From Sphaerosporella brunnea (lineage: Eukaryota > Ascomycota > Pezizomycetes > Pezizales > Pyronemataceae), in the NCBI GenBank assembly GCA_008704415.1, contig VXIS01000126.1:56598-120597 (forward strand): 64,000 nucleotides of DNA. The letters run 5' to 3'. Shown in pieces: positions 42,291-53,232 of this stretch. A program made the translations under genes and the position numbers. Every line of letters begins with the position of its first letter. Positions within the stretch are counted from its first letter, which is position 1. Below the pieces are notes generated by a model. That model was given only the letters and a program-made list of their open reading frames with translations, was not told the origin of the DNA and ran no database searches.

Positions 42291-42874
42291 GTTGGCGATT
42301 TTTCAACCTTCCGGGATTTCAAGGCGTGCGGGCGTCTCCATGCGACTTTGAACGGATATCCAAACCGTTTTGTGAAGTCCAACAAAACTCCGAATGTAGT
42401 GCAGTGCGAAGGCAGCGAGCAGTGCGACTGCAAAGTGCGTGCCGACTGGAACAAGCAGCAGGAGAAGGTGAAGGTCACGGTTGTGGTCAGGAGCATACGC
42501 GCTGTTTGGGCTCTGCTACACGGCGTTACAGATCCGGTCGGCTTCATTCCTTCCTCAAGCACGACGTTCCGCTGATTATGACTGTTACCAACCGCACCAA
42601 ACCAAGCGATGTGATGGAGGCAGTGAAAAAGCACCTGGAAGCTCGTCTCAACGATGTACGTGCCTGCGGTTTCAGCATACAGATATTGCATGTGGCCACG
42701 CGGTGGCTTTAATTCGCCGGCTAACCAGGCACCATCTGATTACAGGCCGTCCTATGTCAAAAACCGAACCTACAGTGATATGTTTCCCTCTATTGATAGA
42801 GAAGAAGTTCGCAGTATCAAACAACTGGTTTTTGTGGACAGTGAAGACAACTCCGACTTTGACTCCGACGCGAG
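42291..42874 (+). pseudogene. MULE transposase remnant: N-terminal DNA-binding part joined to SWIM finger
   Basis: The reading VGDFSTFRDFKACGRLHAT, KSNKTPNVVQCEGSEQCDC and KVRADWNKQQEKVKVTVVV is the zinc-finger region that opens Mutator-like transposases. After a frame change comes HTRCLGSATRRYRSGRLHSF and TNRTKPSDVMEAVKKHLEAR. Without any DDE domain the sequence then gives DIACGHAVALIRRL (CxH core of a SWIM finger), SDYRPSYVKNRTYSDMFPSI and VFVDSEDNSDFDSDAS. So the N- and C-terminal ends are present, the catalytic core (usually several hundred residues) is deleted, and at least two frame changes exist. A CAGGG-family hAT-type element starts at 42875, inside the acidic tail. No MULE terminal repeats were identified. 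Confidence 0.65.
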
Positions 42875-43345
42875 CAGGGCTGCCAATAGATCGGCCAGTC
42901 CGGCTTTCGGCGCGGTCCGAACCCATTTGAATTAAACGGGCTTTTCCAATCGAGGCCCGTTTGGACCTGACATCTTGGAGCGCGACATGTAGATGCCCGG
43001 GGGCCCGCCAGGCACCTGAACTATCTACGATGTTTAAAGAACACAACGACCCCCAGAAGCGGTCAGCATTGGTGCAAACAATCCACAATCGCTCTCCCCA
43101 ACAAGCACCGCCTTGATATGCATCCTCAAATTCCCGGGTTTTGATCACTTGGTGTGCCCGGAGGTTGCCCCTGTATCGGCACCAAGGAAATCGCCGAATA
43201 ACCGGCACCCCCAGGCACCTATCAGACATCCGGACCTCGAGAGGGTCGCCCGGAACCTATCCGAGGCGCCAGGTGCACGCCCGGCCTGACCCACATTGTG
43301 GGGCCCCGTTTGCCCCACGTGCCGGCCCGTCTATTGGCAGCCCCC
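42875..43345 (+). mobile_element. hAT-type element, CAGGG family copy C
   Basis: The left end cagggctgccaatagatcgg and the right end (reverse complement approximately ggggctgccaatagacggg) are related to the ends of copies A and B. The following cagtccggctttcggcgcgg also matches. The interior is about 470 bp, shorter and more diverged. Octamers outside the ends do not match cleanly (gacgcgag left, gactgcgag displaced right). It is inserted in the decayed MULE gene. Confidence 0.6.
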
Positions 43346-43448
43346 GGTTGGTCGACTGCGAGCCACCTGGGCCTCGCGCTCCCTGCGGCGGGTTTGGGAT
43401 AACAGCCAGTGTCCAGCGCACGTACGGAACATGATGAGATGGTAGATT

Positions 43449-43883
43449 GTGACAAAGAGCTCAGTGGACGTGGGGGCAGCCTGCATTTATCGTTACCGGT
43501 GCAAGCTCAATGAGCATCGATTCCCAACGCTCGCAAGCATGGCACAACATTACATCGCAACATGTGCCTTCAGCGTGTCCTGCGGGCATCCATGCTCAGT
43601 GGCTGCTGACATAATCGCCAAAAAGCGGAACCGGCTTCTGGGGCAGCTCGGTAGCGTTCATCTGCTGCTCAAGCAGTGGCTGAAGCCGGCGTATGCGGGC
43701 ACGATGGCGGTGGCGAAAGGACCAGTGCCGACCGGCGACACTATCGGTGCAGAGAACGCTCAGAGTCACCATCACGCGGCGGAGGCGGTTGAATCAAACA
43801 TCAACGCTGCGCTGAACATCTTTTCTGGCCGCTGGGGTGTATCTGACTTCTCTCCGCACGGTATACTCTTACAGGTAATTTAA
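43449..43883 (+). pseudogene. hAT transposase C-terminal domain, intronless copy
   Basis: The plus-strand frame reads KLNEHRFPTLASMAQHYIAT, CAFSVSCGHPCSVAADIIA, KKRNRLLGQLGSVHLLLKQ and WLKP, then a Gly/Ala/His tail (GDTIGAENAQSHHHAAEA). This is the hAT dimerisation domain. The intron present in the copies at 5.1, 15.4 and 53.6 kb is absent here and the junction is filled by a few codons (GHPCSV). The canonical SVPCExxFS motif is altered to SVSCGHPCS. Upstream catalytic sequence is missing. No terminal repeats were found. The bases 43930-44060 downstream are ctcgag-rich, like other hAT ends here. Confidence 0.7.
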
Positions 43884-46800
43884 ATTGCCATTCAGCAGCT
43901 CCCACGTGCGTCAAAACCTCATTTGATATGGCGGTCTCGATCTGTAGCTCGAGTTCAGGCTTCCCCGGCTCCGGCTCACGAGTCCAGCGTGAAAATCTTA
44001 CCTGCGGTGTCGAGTCTACCCCTAGCTGGAGTCGAGTGCGCTCATGCGGAACTCAAGCCACGGGTTGGTTCGTATAGCCGGTCTGCAAGTAGTGCTGTGA
44101 ATCTAGCCCCGTGATGGCTCAATACTGAATCGTGGACTTCACGCCGCTTTTGGGTTTCTGCATTAACTGGGCTCTTGGGTAGGGAGAGTTTTGTCGGGCT
44201 TGTTTGGCATGTTTCAGAGCATCCAGAGGTTTCTACAGCGCGTACATCCTGGTGGGAATGTAGGTTGCATTGCGCGTGATAAAAGCAGCCGCTTTGTCAG
44301 CGATGGTATTTAATCGCTTACGTGCAACTCCCACCATGCATGAGGTTAGGGCTGGGGATTTGTTCCAGTTCGAGCCCTGCCTATAAAGGGCAGACATACC
44401 CCGAACTGACGCCCGCGCACTATCTGGCCACTATTGCACACCGCAGCCTAACCCGGGAGGGGGTGGTGGTCACCAACCCAGACGTGCCGCACCGAGAACT
44501 GCCATCGACCCGCAAGATGTCACAATGACTTTGACGCCTGGAAGACGCGGATACTGGTATCAACAAGGAGGCGTCGGCATTTTAGTGGGCTACGCGATGG
44601 CCAACTGCCTCGTTGACGATGACCACCATCATCTTTGATCACACGCACATCATGCGGAGGCTGGTGTCGCAGCATGTGGGAAAGCTGATCAGGTCAAACA
44701 GGATCTGGAACAAGCGTCAACCAGCAAGCGATGCGAAAACCGGGGCTCCTGGGGTTCTTCGTCCCACCTTGCGCAAGCAGTTCGAGATCAGGCAATCCGG
44801 AACGATTGTCGACAACAAGCCGCCGTTTGCAGCAGCAAAAACCGGTGTTGAGCAGCTTGATGGCCTGCTAGATCATAAACAACCTCACTGACAGTGCCAT
44901 CCAACGCCGCTGGAAGCGACACCTCACGGATCGTTTACGACACCATCGGTGACCGACACAGCGCACTTCAACGGCATCGACAAGGGGTGTTGTAGAGGTT
45001 AGTAACTGGTGTGCATCCTGCTTGATCATTAACAAAGCCACTTTTGCAATGGCGCTTAAATATCCGGAAAGAAACACCCTCCTTCAACCAGGACGCGGAA
45101 CAATCAGCAAGCAGAAAGTTACTCCGGAAGTGCTGGCACCGATTGTGATGAAAGGATTCCACCCCCGTGCCCGAACTTCCTAACCGTGAAAGCCGAAGGC
45201 AACGATGAGAAAGCCGCTGAGCATGGCAGGAATTCACAATCGCGTTGATGGAAGGTTCGTTGACCACACCCGCCTTTTGAATGTTCGTGTTCGCAGCCCA
45301 TGAACACAGCACTGCAGAAGGTTCAGCGTTTGAAATTTAGATGGTTATTCATCTTCTTGTTCGTGCGCGTCGACAGCTACATTGTCATGGTCGTTCATTT
45401 GACACCATGTCCAGGCGCTTTTCCATTTGCTGGTACATTCAACACTTGGCTGTTTAACACTCGTCGCCAACACCCCCCGCATCACAATCTCGCGGCTCCG
45501 AACCAAGCTGACATCCTGTGGTGATTTTTTCCCATTTGGCAGAGTTCCGATGCCAGTAGTGCGTTCCGACGTCAATCGCTTCGGACCGCAAGCTTGTGTT
45601 TGGTTGACACAATTTGTCAGTCCCATTTCGATGAGTACAAAGCGTAAGATCCGATTCCAATGATTGCGGTGCTCTATTTAGATTGCATGGCAAGACTGTC
45701 CGAGTTAGCCAACATGATCGCGCTCGTATCTGACCGATAGCGGCTCTGGCTGGACGTTTTCTTTGTGCCTACGTGTGAACGTTCCACGTGAAACCGATGG
45801 CATTGGTGCGCTCAAAACGGAGTCAAACGCGGTTGTAGAAGGCTGATTGTCACGGCGAGATAATCCGTGTGACGCTACGCGCAAAAATCACAACCAGACC
45901 TCGACTTTTCCAAAGCGACACCGAGTTCAAGGATTTGTGCAGATTGTAGGGACAGGCTTGCATATGGCGGCGTACTGGCCTGTGCCGGTCAGGCCACTGG
46001 AACGCGTCGACCTCTGCGCCGAGAGTGCGGATATATGTGTGGTGCACGCTGTCTATAAGGGAGCGTGAGAGGATACGCGTGAGGTTTGATGTAAGAAAAA
46101 CCAACATCCTCACGTATTGCCTTTCTAATGCTATCAAACTAAGTCACAGTAACGATGGTATGATATCAGTATGCCACGACTTCCTTTACCTTGCTTTACG
46201 ATGTCATCCGGAATCTTCTCGCCTTCCCAACGCAGGCTGTGTAGGTCTTAAGACCACTAGTTCCGAGTTTTACTCCATGCACTGCGGAATCTGCAGAACT
46301 GCGGAGTTCAAGCAACTGACGGTGAAGGTGCAAAAAGACTGCGCGCACGCCGTGCCAAAGTGATCAAGATTGATATTGTGTTTATAGGAGTGGCGTGACT
46401 CGCGTGGGAGCAGTCTTTCAGGCTGCAGTTTGTATGGGAACCCTGTGAGTGACTCCGAGAGCTCAGAGAGCATCGTAACACTCAGTACAGCTTGTGCTGG
46501 CGTCGATTGATAGATTGCACACACGAGGTTTCGAAAGCAGAGATGCCGGGTAGTATTCTCAGAGTTTGAGAGGTGTATGAAAGTTAGAAACGCTTCTTCG
46601 CAACCAATACGACCCAAACCAAGATCAACTACACACGCACGCTATATCCCCTGCTCAATATCGGCGCCGGGTTGTGACCTATCGCACCATCGCATCAGGT
46701 CGAGTGTTGCGCAGTTTGGCGACCGGTTCATAGCCCAAAAAATTGTTCAACAGGCTGACCAACGGTGTGAGCTGCGGTGGACACGAAACCACCGAAATAG

Positions 46801-49015
46801 CATTCGACACCATCAGCAACGCGCTGAAGCCCATCCATGAGGGGTGCTGCTGCGCAGTCCAGTAACCGATTGGTACGCAAACGGACTTGGTGCCGATTGC
46901 TCACACGGCCACTCCACGGGATGCTTATTTGCCGCCGTCGTCAAGGTGGCCGCCAAACATTATCAAGCCGAGGAAAAGAAATCTGAATGTGAAATAATGA
47001 AGCCTATCTGGCTCTGTGCATTCCTATGTCGTTAGCAGCAATCAGGAGAAGGATGGTGGCGGCAACAAACTATTCGTCGACGTGCGTTCACGTCACAAGC
47101 AAAGACTCTTGGCCGAGTGCTCGTCACATTCATTGCGGCCGGTTTTGGCCTTCATCCGACGGCTCTATCCCAGCGACAGCGGCTATGATTACCCTTCATC
47201 TGTTGATATTGGGACCGATAACCGATGCAGGGTATTGTGTTCTGCGATTTTCAAGATCACCAGGTGAGGACACAATCTTTGCATGATTCATCGGGCTCAG
47301 GTCAACAGTATGCTGCCCACGATCAAGTTATGCAGGATCCATATTACGTTTTCTTTCTTTTGCCAGAATTGCTTTCCTCCGGAATGTTGTTTTACGCTCT
47401 TCATGATTGCAAGGCGGCAAGATAGCGTCGTCAAGATTACGGAGCGGAGTGCAATGATTCTGATCAGGCGTGGAGCGCTCGGATGCGATGTTACTGACTC
47501 ATCCGCCTCAGGCTGGTCGACCTCACCAAATTCCGCATTAGGGCCGCTCAGACAGGGGTTTATTGTTTTTAATCACGTTTCCAGATATACCGCCGGTTTC
47601 GGCCGGTTCTGGATGACCACTCGTAATTGCAGCCCAATAGCAACCGTTGTTGCTTATTGCTCCAGGTCGCTTATCGATCGAATAAACGTGTAGTAACGGC
47701 TAAAAAGGCGTCACAACAGAACGGTTTATAGAGCTGGATAAACAGTCAGTTTCAAATTGGTATAAACGGGTCAGAAACGCCTGTCTGAGCGGCCCTATTT
47801 CCACCATGCCGTGATAGTCAAGGACTCGTCAGATTTATTAGCCGTCCTTTCTTTGAAATTGATGCATCTGCTCACTCGTGGCCTTCACAACCTGGCTCGA
47901 CCTGCAGCGATGCATCCTGCACTGCGTATCATCCCGTTACTGCATACTCTATGTCAGTACAAAAACCACGGCCATAATTTGCGTTGGCAATGGTGATCTC
48001 GATGAACATTGTTGCCTTCAGTTACACGTCACAACATGGCCTTTGATTCGCTGCGGGAATCGCGGGAAAGGCTGGCCCGAGCGAACTGGCAGCAGACATT
48101 AGGTAGGCATTCAGGTGCTCCTTGCATTCCGAATACGCTGCGTAACCGTCCTGTTTGAGGATTCAGAAAGCTGCAAAATAGCATGTTGTTACAGTTTTGT
48201 AGCCGAAGGGGTGGCAGTGGCGCGGCCGCCGGGAAAGACGTGAGTCTTGCCCAAAGTTTAAGAAACAATGAAATCATTGGTTTTCATTCTTCGCCCTGAC
48301 GATGGGCCCAGACTGTCGAGCGCTGAGCGTCCACTATTGCGGCTATGGAAGTCAGAGTTGTGGTTGAACTCTTTATTCCCTATGTCCTTGGTACTTCATC
48401 GTTGCCGATTCAAGCACTTCATTTTGGACCGTGGATTGAGCAGTCATCCTACATCAGAGCCATGACGTGATCTGTGTAAGATCGCTGAGTGTTCCGCTTT
48501 GAGGCATAGCAGCAGCACGGATTATTCCAGCAGCTTCGATCACAGACTCATTTCATGAGAGTTTAACATCATTTGCATGCACAGTGTATCTTTGTCAGTT
48601 CTAAAAGGCGAATTATGAGAGGCAGTGGGCGACAACCGCGAATGAGTACCTGAACGTGTAAAGGCAGACGATTAAGGTTGCCTTCCGCACATCGTTCCCA
48701 ATACTACTCCAGAGCTCCAGGTCGGTGAGATGGCGCGTCTGTCCATCCTGAGGCTTTTCATGAAGCCTGTTAGACCACAAAAAAACAACGATGTGGCTAT
48801 GCGAGATACCTAAAATCGTGTTGCTGTACTTGCTATGCTTAGTGGGGACGCTATCTCCGCCCTCCGCCGACAAGCTACGTAATTTTTCAGAGCCTCGACA
48901 GAGCTGTCACTTATTCGACATGAATTTACCGCTACAGCATGAATGAACTATGTCACACGACAAGGGCGCTGTACACTGTTGCGCAGGCGGGAGTAAGCTA
49001 TTGCCCGTACTCCGG
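43884..49015. other. 5.1 kb without convincing genes
   Basis: Frames are short and mostly overlapping. The best are 44613-44891 plus (RRLVSQHVGKLIRSNRIWNK) and 48873-48613 minus (HIVVFLWSNRLHEKPQDGQT). Neither has a recognisable motif or a homologue elsewhere in the window. No inverted terminal repeats, tandem repeats or RNA genes were seen. It directly precedes the LINE insertion and its left target duplication. Confidence 0.4.
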
Positions 49016-50410
49016 TCCCCGTGCGAATCAGACACTCGTCATACTTCCTACACACCAGTCGCTTCGTGCTTACCAGCGCCAAGCCGCAACGTGGTGATCT
49101 CTAATTGGCCCATACTGACCATCACGAACCCAACTGCTGCCTCATTTTTCCGTCGAGATGGCCCCAAGGACCCGACGCCCAGTCGCCCACCGTCCGATTT
49201 ACGCATACTGGACGGGACCGCCCAACGAGGCCGCCTGCACAAACTGCGGTATGTGGGGACATTTGCCGAGCGAATATTTCGAAAACAAAACGCGCCACGA
49301 TCGAATCGCCAGGTGCGTTCCAAATGACGAGATTGCGACGCAGTTCGGCATCCTCGATGAGTGGAAAGCTCTACAGGCCGCCAAGCAGTCGCAAGACACA
49401 CAGATGCAGGACACCTCGCATGAGGTCACATCTGCTGCCTCTAATGTCCCTCTCCCTGCTATCCCTCTAGCAGATTTTGCCGACAAGGTCGAGGAACTTC
49501 TAAGGCGGCATCTCGCCGCCCTCAAGGAAGGATACGATACCAGCTTGGCCAATTTGGTCAAAGTCGTACTCGAGCTGAAGGAAACGGTCGAAGAGCTCTC
49601 GGTCCAAAACAGAGCACATCAAACCCAGCTCAGCGATGTCTCAGCGGGACGCCCCGGGTACACGACGGTATCGCACGCGGCTTCCCAGACGCCGCCCCCA
49701 CCTCCGCCCCCGCTTGCGTCAGCGGAGACGACTGCCACGCCGCCGGAAGTCACGGTGAGGTCCAAACGCAGGCGCGCTGGGCCGCCCAGCGCGACAGTGC
49801 AGCCTGCAAAACAACCGAGAACGATCTCCCCTCCCCCCTCTCTTATGCATTCGAAACACGCGGGACCAAGCACTGCTTTGGTCTCGATGCGACCAGACCC
49901 GGAAACGCAACCAGCACCCGGCAACCCAGAGGCTGACGCCCCTCCCAGTGGAGGGACGGAGGCCGAAGGGGGCTGGAAGAAGGTTGAAAGAAAGAAACGT
50001 AGACGGCCCTCAGGCTGCTCAACGGAAAACGACAAGCGGGGAAGCGCGCCCTCCAGGGCCCAGGTGGCGAGGGGCGAAGGTGTGAGCATCAACGTCTTCA
50101 TAGGCGGAGCCGCTGACACCAAGCGGTACAGGCCTCGCAATGCCACGGGGGGAAGGAGAAAGGAGAAGGCGAAGGGGAAGGGGAGGGAGCAGCGGGCTCC
50201 GGACGTGCGGGGTTGAAGAGGGGGTGAAACACTGTCCTTTCTGTACACTTTTTGCGATTTCCTTGATTTTCTTTCCTTCGGAGGAGCAGGCCCCAGAGTA
50301 GGACCCCGTGCCTAGGGGTAGCGATGATTCTGTTCTACCTATATGTCATGGCCGCAAGCGGCCGAATACATTATGATTAAAACAAAAAAAAAAAATCCCC
50401 GTGCGAATCA
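49016..50410 (+). mobile_element. ORF1-only LINE (half-LINE) with perfect 15-bp target duplication
   Basis: TCCCCGTGCGAATCA occurs at 49016-49030 and again at 50396-50410, bracketing 49031-50395. The insert consists of a 127-bp 5' UTR, one intact ORF (49158-50216), a 3' UTR of about 165 bp ending gtcatggccgcaagcggccg aatac..., and a poly(A) tract (about 50383-50395). The same 3' UTR ends the LINE fragment at 3871-4795, which encodes ORF2 RNase H. So this is a member of that LINE family that has no ORF2 but was still inserted by target-primed reverse transcription. The perfect duplication and intact ORF indicate a recent event. It must have used ORF2 enzymes from another copy. Confidence 0.88.
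49158..50216 (+). CDS. LINE ORF1 (gag-like) protein with altered zinc knuckle
   Basis: The 352-residue ORF starts at the first ATG after the 5' UTR. Near the N-terminus it has CTNCGMWGHLPSEY (residues 27-40), a CX2CX4HX4C knuckle in which the last Cys is replaced by Tyr (codon TAT). A predicted amphipathic or coiled-coil segment follows (about 110-165: DKVEELLRRHLAALKEGYDT, LVKVVLELKETVEELSVQN). Next come a Pro/Ser-rich linker with a run of eight prolines and a basic C-terminus (KVERKKRRRPSG, GGRRKEKAKGKGRE) suited to RNA binding. Coiled coil plus basic tail is the usual build of a LINE ORF1 RNA chaperone. The product would package its own RNA. Assignment to the LINE rests on the shared 3' UTR, poly(A) and target duplication. 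Confidence 0.8.
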   Translation: MAPRTRRPVAHRPIYAYWTGPPNEAACTNCGMWGHLPSEYFENKTRHDRIARCVPNDEIATQFGILDEWKALQAAKQSQDTQMQDTSHEVTSAASNVPLPAIPLADFADKVEELLRRHLAALKEGYDTSLANLVKVVLELKETVEELSVQNRAHQTQLSDVSAGRPGYTTVSHAASQTPPPPPPPLASAETTATPPEVTVRSKRRRAGPPSATVQPAKQPRTISPPPSLMHSKHAGPSTALVSMRPDPETQPAPGNPEADAPPSGGTEAEGGWKKVERKKRRRPSGCSTENDKRGSAPSRAQVARGEGVSINVFIGGAADTKRYRPRNATGGRRKEKAKGKGREQRAPDVRG

Positions 50411-51189
50411 ACATGCCGAAGGCATATAACCCGTGGGAATCCAGACCCGCCAAAGAATCGGATGAGCGGGCTATATTGATGTAAACACTGCCTTTGAGAT
50501 TCATTGACGGATCCATTACCGCATACCCCATCTACGTGATGATAATACGCAACAAGTTTCAACTTTAAGTTAAAGTATATGGCATTTCGGCGCACAATAT
50601 GGCGCCTATATCGAGCCGGGCAGCAGCTCACATCGTGATATGGAAAACACCCGCCCACTGCCACCTGCACTTAGAGAAATACATTGAAACCCCTCGGACA
50701 TACGGCAATGTCTGAGCAATCCCTGCGGGTCCTGTATGCCTGCGCTTGAGCTCCTGCCAGTGAAACACCCCGAGTTAGATCCTGACGGCTACCTGGAGTT
50801 TTGCCTTCCTTGCGTCCAGTTCAATCAACCGTGCATCTTGCGGTCGAGTGCATGGGGTGCTCGATCGAATACAAGAGTTGCTTTTCAAAAAACCGCGTGG
50901 TTTCATCGGCGTCTCTCGCAACCTTTGATGATTGTTGAAATTGGTCTTGTCATGTTGCAATCATCGCCCGGCAAAACAAAATCACATGGGTTTGCCAGTT
51001 TGTATACTCCCAGCGAACACCACAGCCCAGGCCCTTGATTGATTATTGGCCGATCTAGGGCGAGAGCCTAGCAGATCCAAACCGCCGGGGCAGTGAGCCC
51101 GGCTGCCACACTGGGCCCGCCGGCTGGGCTCGCTGATTGATCAGTCCCCGCGCTGGCTGGTTTTCAGCCAGGTATTTTATTCAAAATGT
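50411..51189. other. No gene seen
   Basis: No coding evidence. 51050-51170 is rich in gggctgg/gccgg words with several short inverted pairs and may be the eroded end of a DNA element. Confidence 0.35.
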
Positions 51190-52280
51190 CTGAATCAGTG
51201 CAGCGTGATAACCAGTCAACCAACACTGATGGCAATTCTTCATACCCACGCAACAGCTCACGCAGCCCACTGCCAGCCAATCTTTTGATGCCGCAATGGC
51301 TTTGCAGCGCAAGAACTCGATCAACGTAGGTTTCTGTATGTCGTTCGTTGACAGCGTTGCTGACATTTGCACAGTGCGTCGATTTTCTTGTATCGAGTAA
51401 TGAGTCGTCCAAGGGAGTTACTGGGATAAAGGATTCCCTCGCCAAGGGTAACCAGGACGTTGGCGATGCCCTCTTTGAGGTTCAGGTCCTCTACGCCAGT
51501 AAGGTGTGCAGCACGCGGGAGCTCACTGTGTCCACCCACGATATCGTGCATATCCTGCAGGACCCTACCCCCCAGAAAGGCAAGTAATTTGAGGTGCGCA
51601 CGGGTGACAAGGTCTGGAAGGGCCTTGTGTGCAGGGAGGCGGAACAAACCTGCGTTTGGCTGTAGTGTTTCTTTCTTGTGAATGAACCTTTGTGTTCCGC
51701 GGGTTTTACGAGAATAAACAGATTTAAAGTATTCGGTAACTGCTGTGACATATGTTGACAAGTCTAAGGACAGCTTCCCGAAGATGGGTAGTATTACTGA
51801 GAGCCACAGTATGAGTACCAGATGCCCAGGCCTTGGTGATTGGGGACTTTGCCTGCAGGTATTGCCAGCAATCTGTGAAACAACCCGGACTGTCGAAGAT
51901 GATCTGGCTAGCCAGCGCAACCATGCCGAGGGCATTGGTCAACCCGTTGCAAGCGTTAGGAATGGCACCGAACAGCGGGCACGACGCGATATGTGGTGCA
52001 ACTAAAGCCTCATCTGGACGCGGCTCCAGTCGCATCGCGGAGAGGAGAGCCATCTGCGGGTGGAGTGCAGCGATGAGGTTGCTCGAAGCTTCATGCCCAA
52101 CTGGATGACCACATAAGGCCGTGCATAAACAGTAGGCCGGGTATGTGTCACCAACGCGGAGTCCACGTACCGCGCGGCGGGAACATGGTCGGGTTGGAGT
52201 AGGTCCGGGAGTTGGGTACACGTTGGCAGATGGGTGAGGTGGTCAATTTCGGTAGCAGTACAGTTACGGAACGCACTCAC
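51190..52280 (-). pseudogene. Decayed or multi-exon unrecognised gene
   Basis: Three minus-strand readings follow one another in plausible order. The first is 52280 onward (TEIDHLTHLPTCTQLPDLLQ, YVDSALVTHTRPTVYARPYV). In the next frame comes HEASSNLIAALHPQMALLSA, EALVAPHIASCPLFGAIPN and FTDCWQYLQAKSPITKAWAS to about 51724. A third frame gives HKALPDLVTRAHLKLLAFLG and NLKEGIANVLVTLGEGILYP to about 51330. Each piece looks like real protein, but the joins need frame changes or introns I could not place with confidence. No family is recognised. Confidence 0.35.
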
Positions 52281-53232
52281 TGATATTAACTATCCTGCGC
52301 GGTCGCTATGGGTCTGATATATCTGTCAGATCGGAGCCTGCGTCCAGAATAGCTTCCGCAGCCGAATCGGCACCCTTCTCATAATCATAATCGCGATTTG
52401 CGACTTCATCATGCAAACCACTCACGGCACGCGGCATCTCCACGTCCGCTTCATATCCTCACTTTTCCGACCGCTGTACATTCGTTTGCTTCAGCGGATT
52501 CTCAAGCAACAACAGAGTCCCGCAGTAGTGCCTCGCATGAGCTTTCGTTTGTTGGTGATAATTTCACCCGCAATAAAAATCTGCGGTCAGAAATCAACCC
52601 GAAGAGGGAGTGTCACTTACACTAAAAAGCGCTGTCAGCAGAGGACGCTACACGCGCATATGGCGAGGTAGTTGCTAGCCATTCAAGTGATGGTTGGAAA
52701 CGTGGTTTCGTTCAGCTTCCACCAGCGGAGAGGGTCAGTGCCCAGATCAACTGCTAAGTCACACAGATAGTGAGCCGTTTCTGTTGGCCCTATCAATCAC
52801 AGTCTGTGGTGTGCAGACTGAATGAAGAATCATTGCCACCAGGCCCCCAGCCATCGGGACGGTGGGAGGTAGTGTTAAGATCAGAGATGAGGTTTGGGAA
52901 TTGGAGGGAGGTAGGGTTGAGACAGGGTGATGGGGATATGTTCATCGCTAGACCCTGCAGCGGTATGCCGGGGAGCACCATAATTCTATGACAAAGCTCA
53001 AGCCCAGATTAAGCCCGGACTTGTTTTGTTTGAGCCAGCTTGAGCTCGAAAAATGACGTTCCGATCAGGCTCTATATCGACGCTCGAGCCGCCTTGAGAC
53101 GTGTTTTTCAGTAGGCTGCAGTTAGCTCGTCCAATACGGAAAATCGACTCAATGACTCAAGTTACTCTACACCAGGCTCGAGCCATGCGGAAGCCTTCCA
53201 ATTGTTTTACACAAAAAGCAGGGGGCACACGG
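52281..53232. other. No gene seen; hAT-like subterminal words at right
   Basis: 52990-53200 contains repeated gctcgag/cttgagc words of the type found at the ends of the hAT elements in this window. It is probably the 3' part of the hAT remnant that continues at 53233. The rest has no recognisable content. Confidence 0.4.

Noticed and set aside
42867..43362. Target duplication for CAGGG copy C (gacgcgag / gactgcgag)
   Set aside because: The right word is displaced by about eight bases from the inverted repeat and has an extra base, so I do not count it as a duplication.
44613..46850. Two loosely similar coding-like pieces (DTI...GCC) at 44.9-45.0 and 46.7-46.85 kb
   Set aside because: Similarity is limited to a few residues and needs different frames, not enough to claim a repeated gene.
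49619..50248. 209-codon minus-strand frame opposite LINE ORF1
   Set aside because: It is the antisense shadow of a GC-rich ORF1 whose identity is supported by its 3' UTR, poly(A) and duplication.
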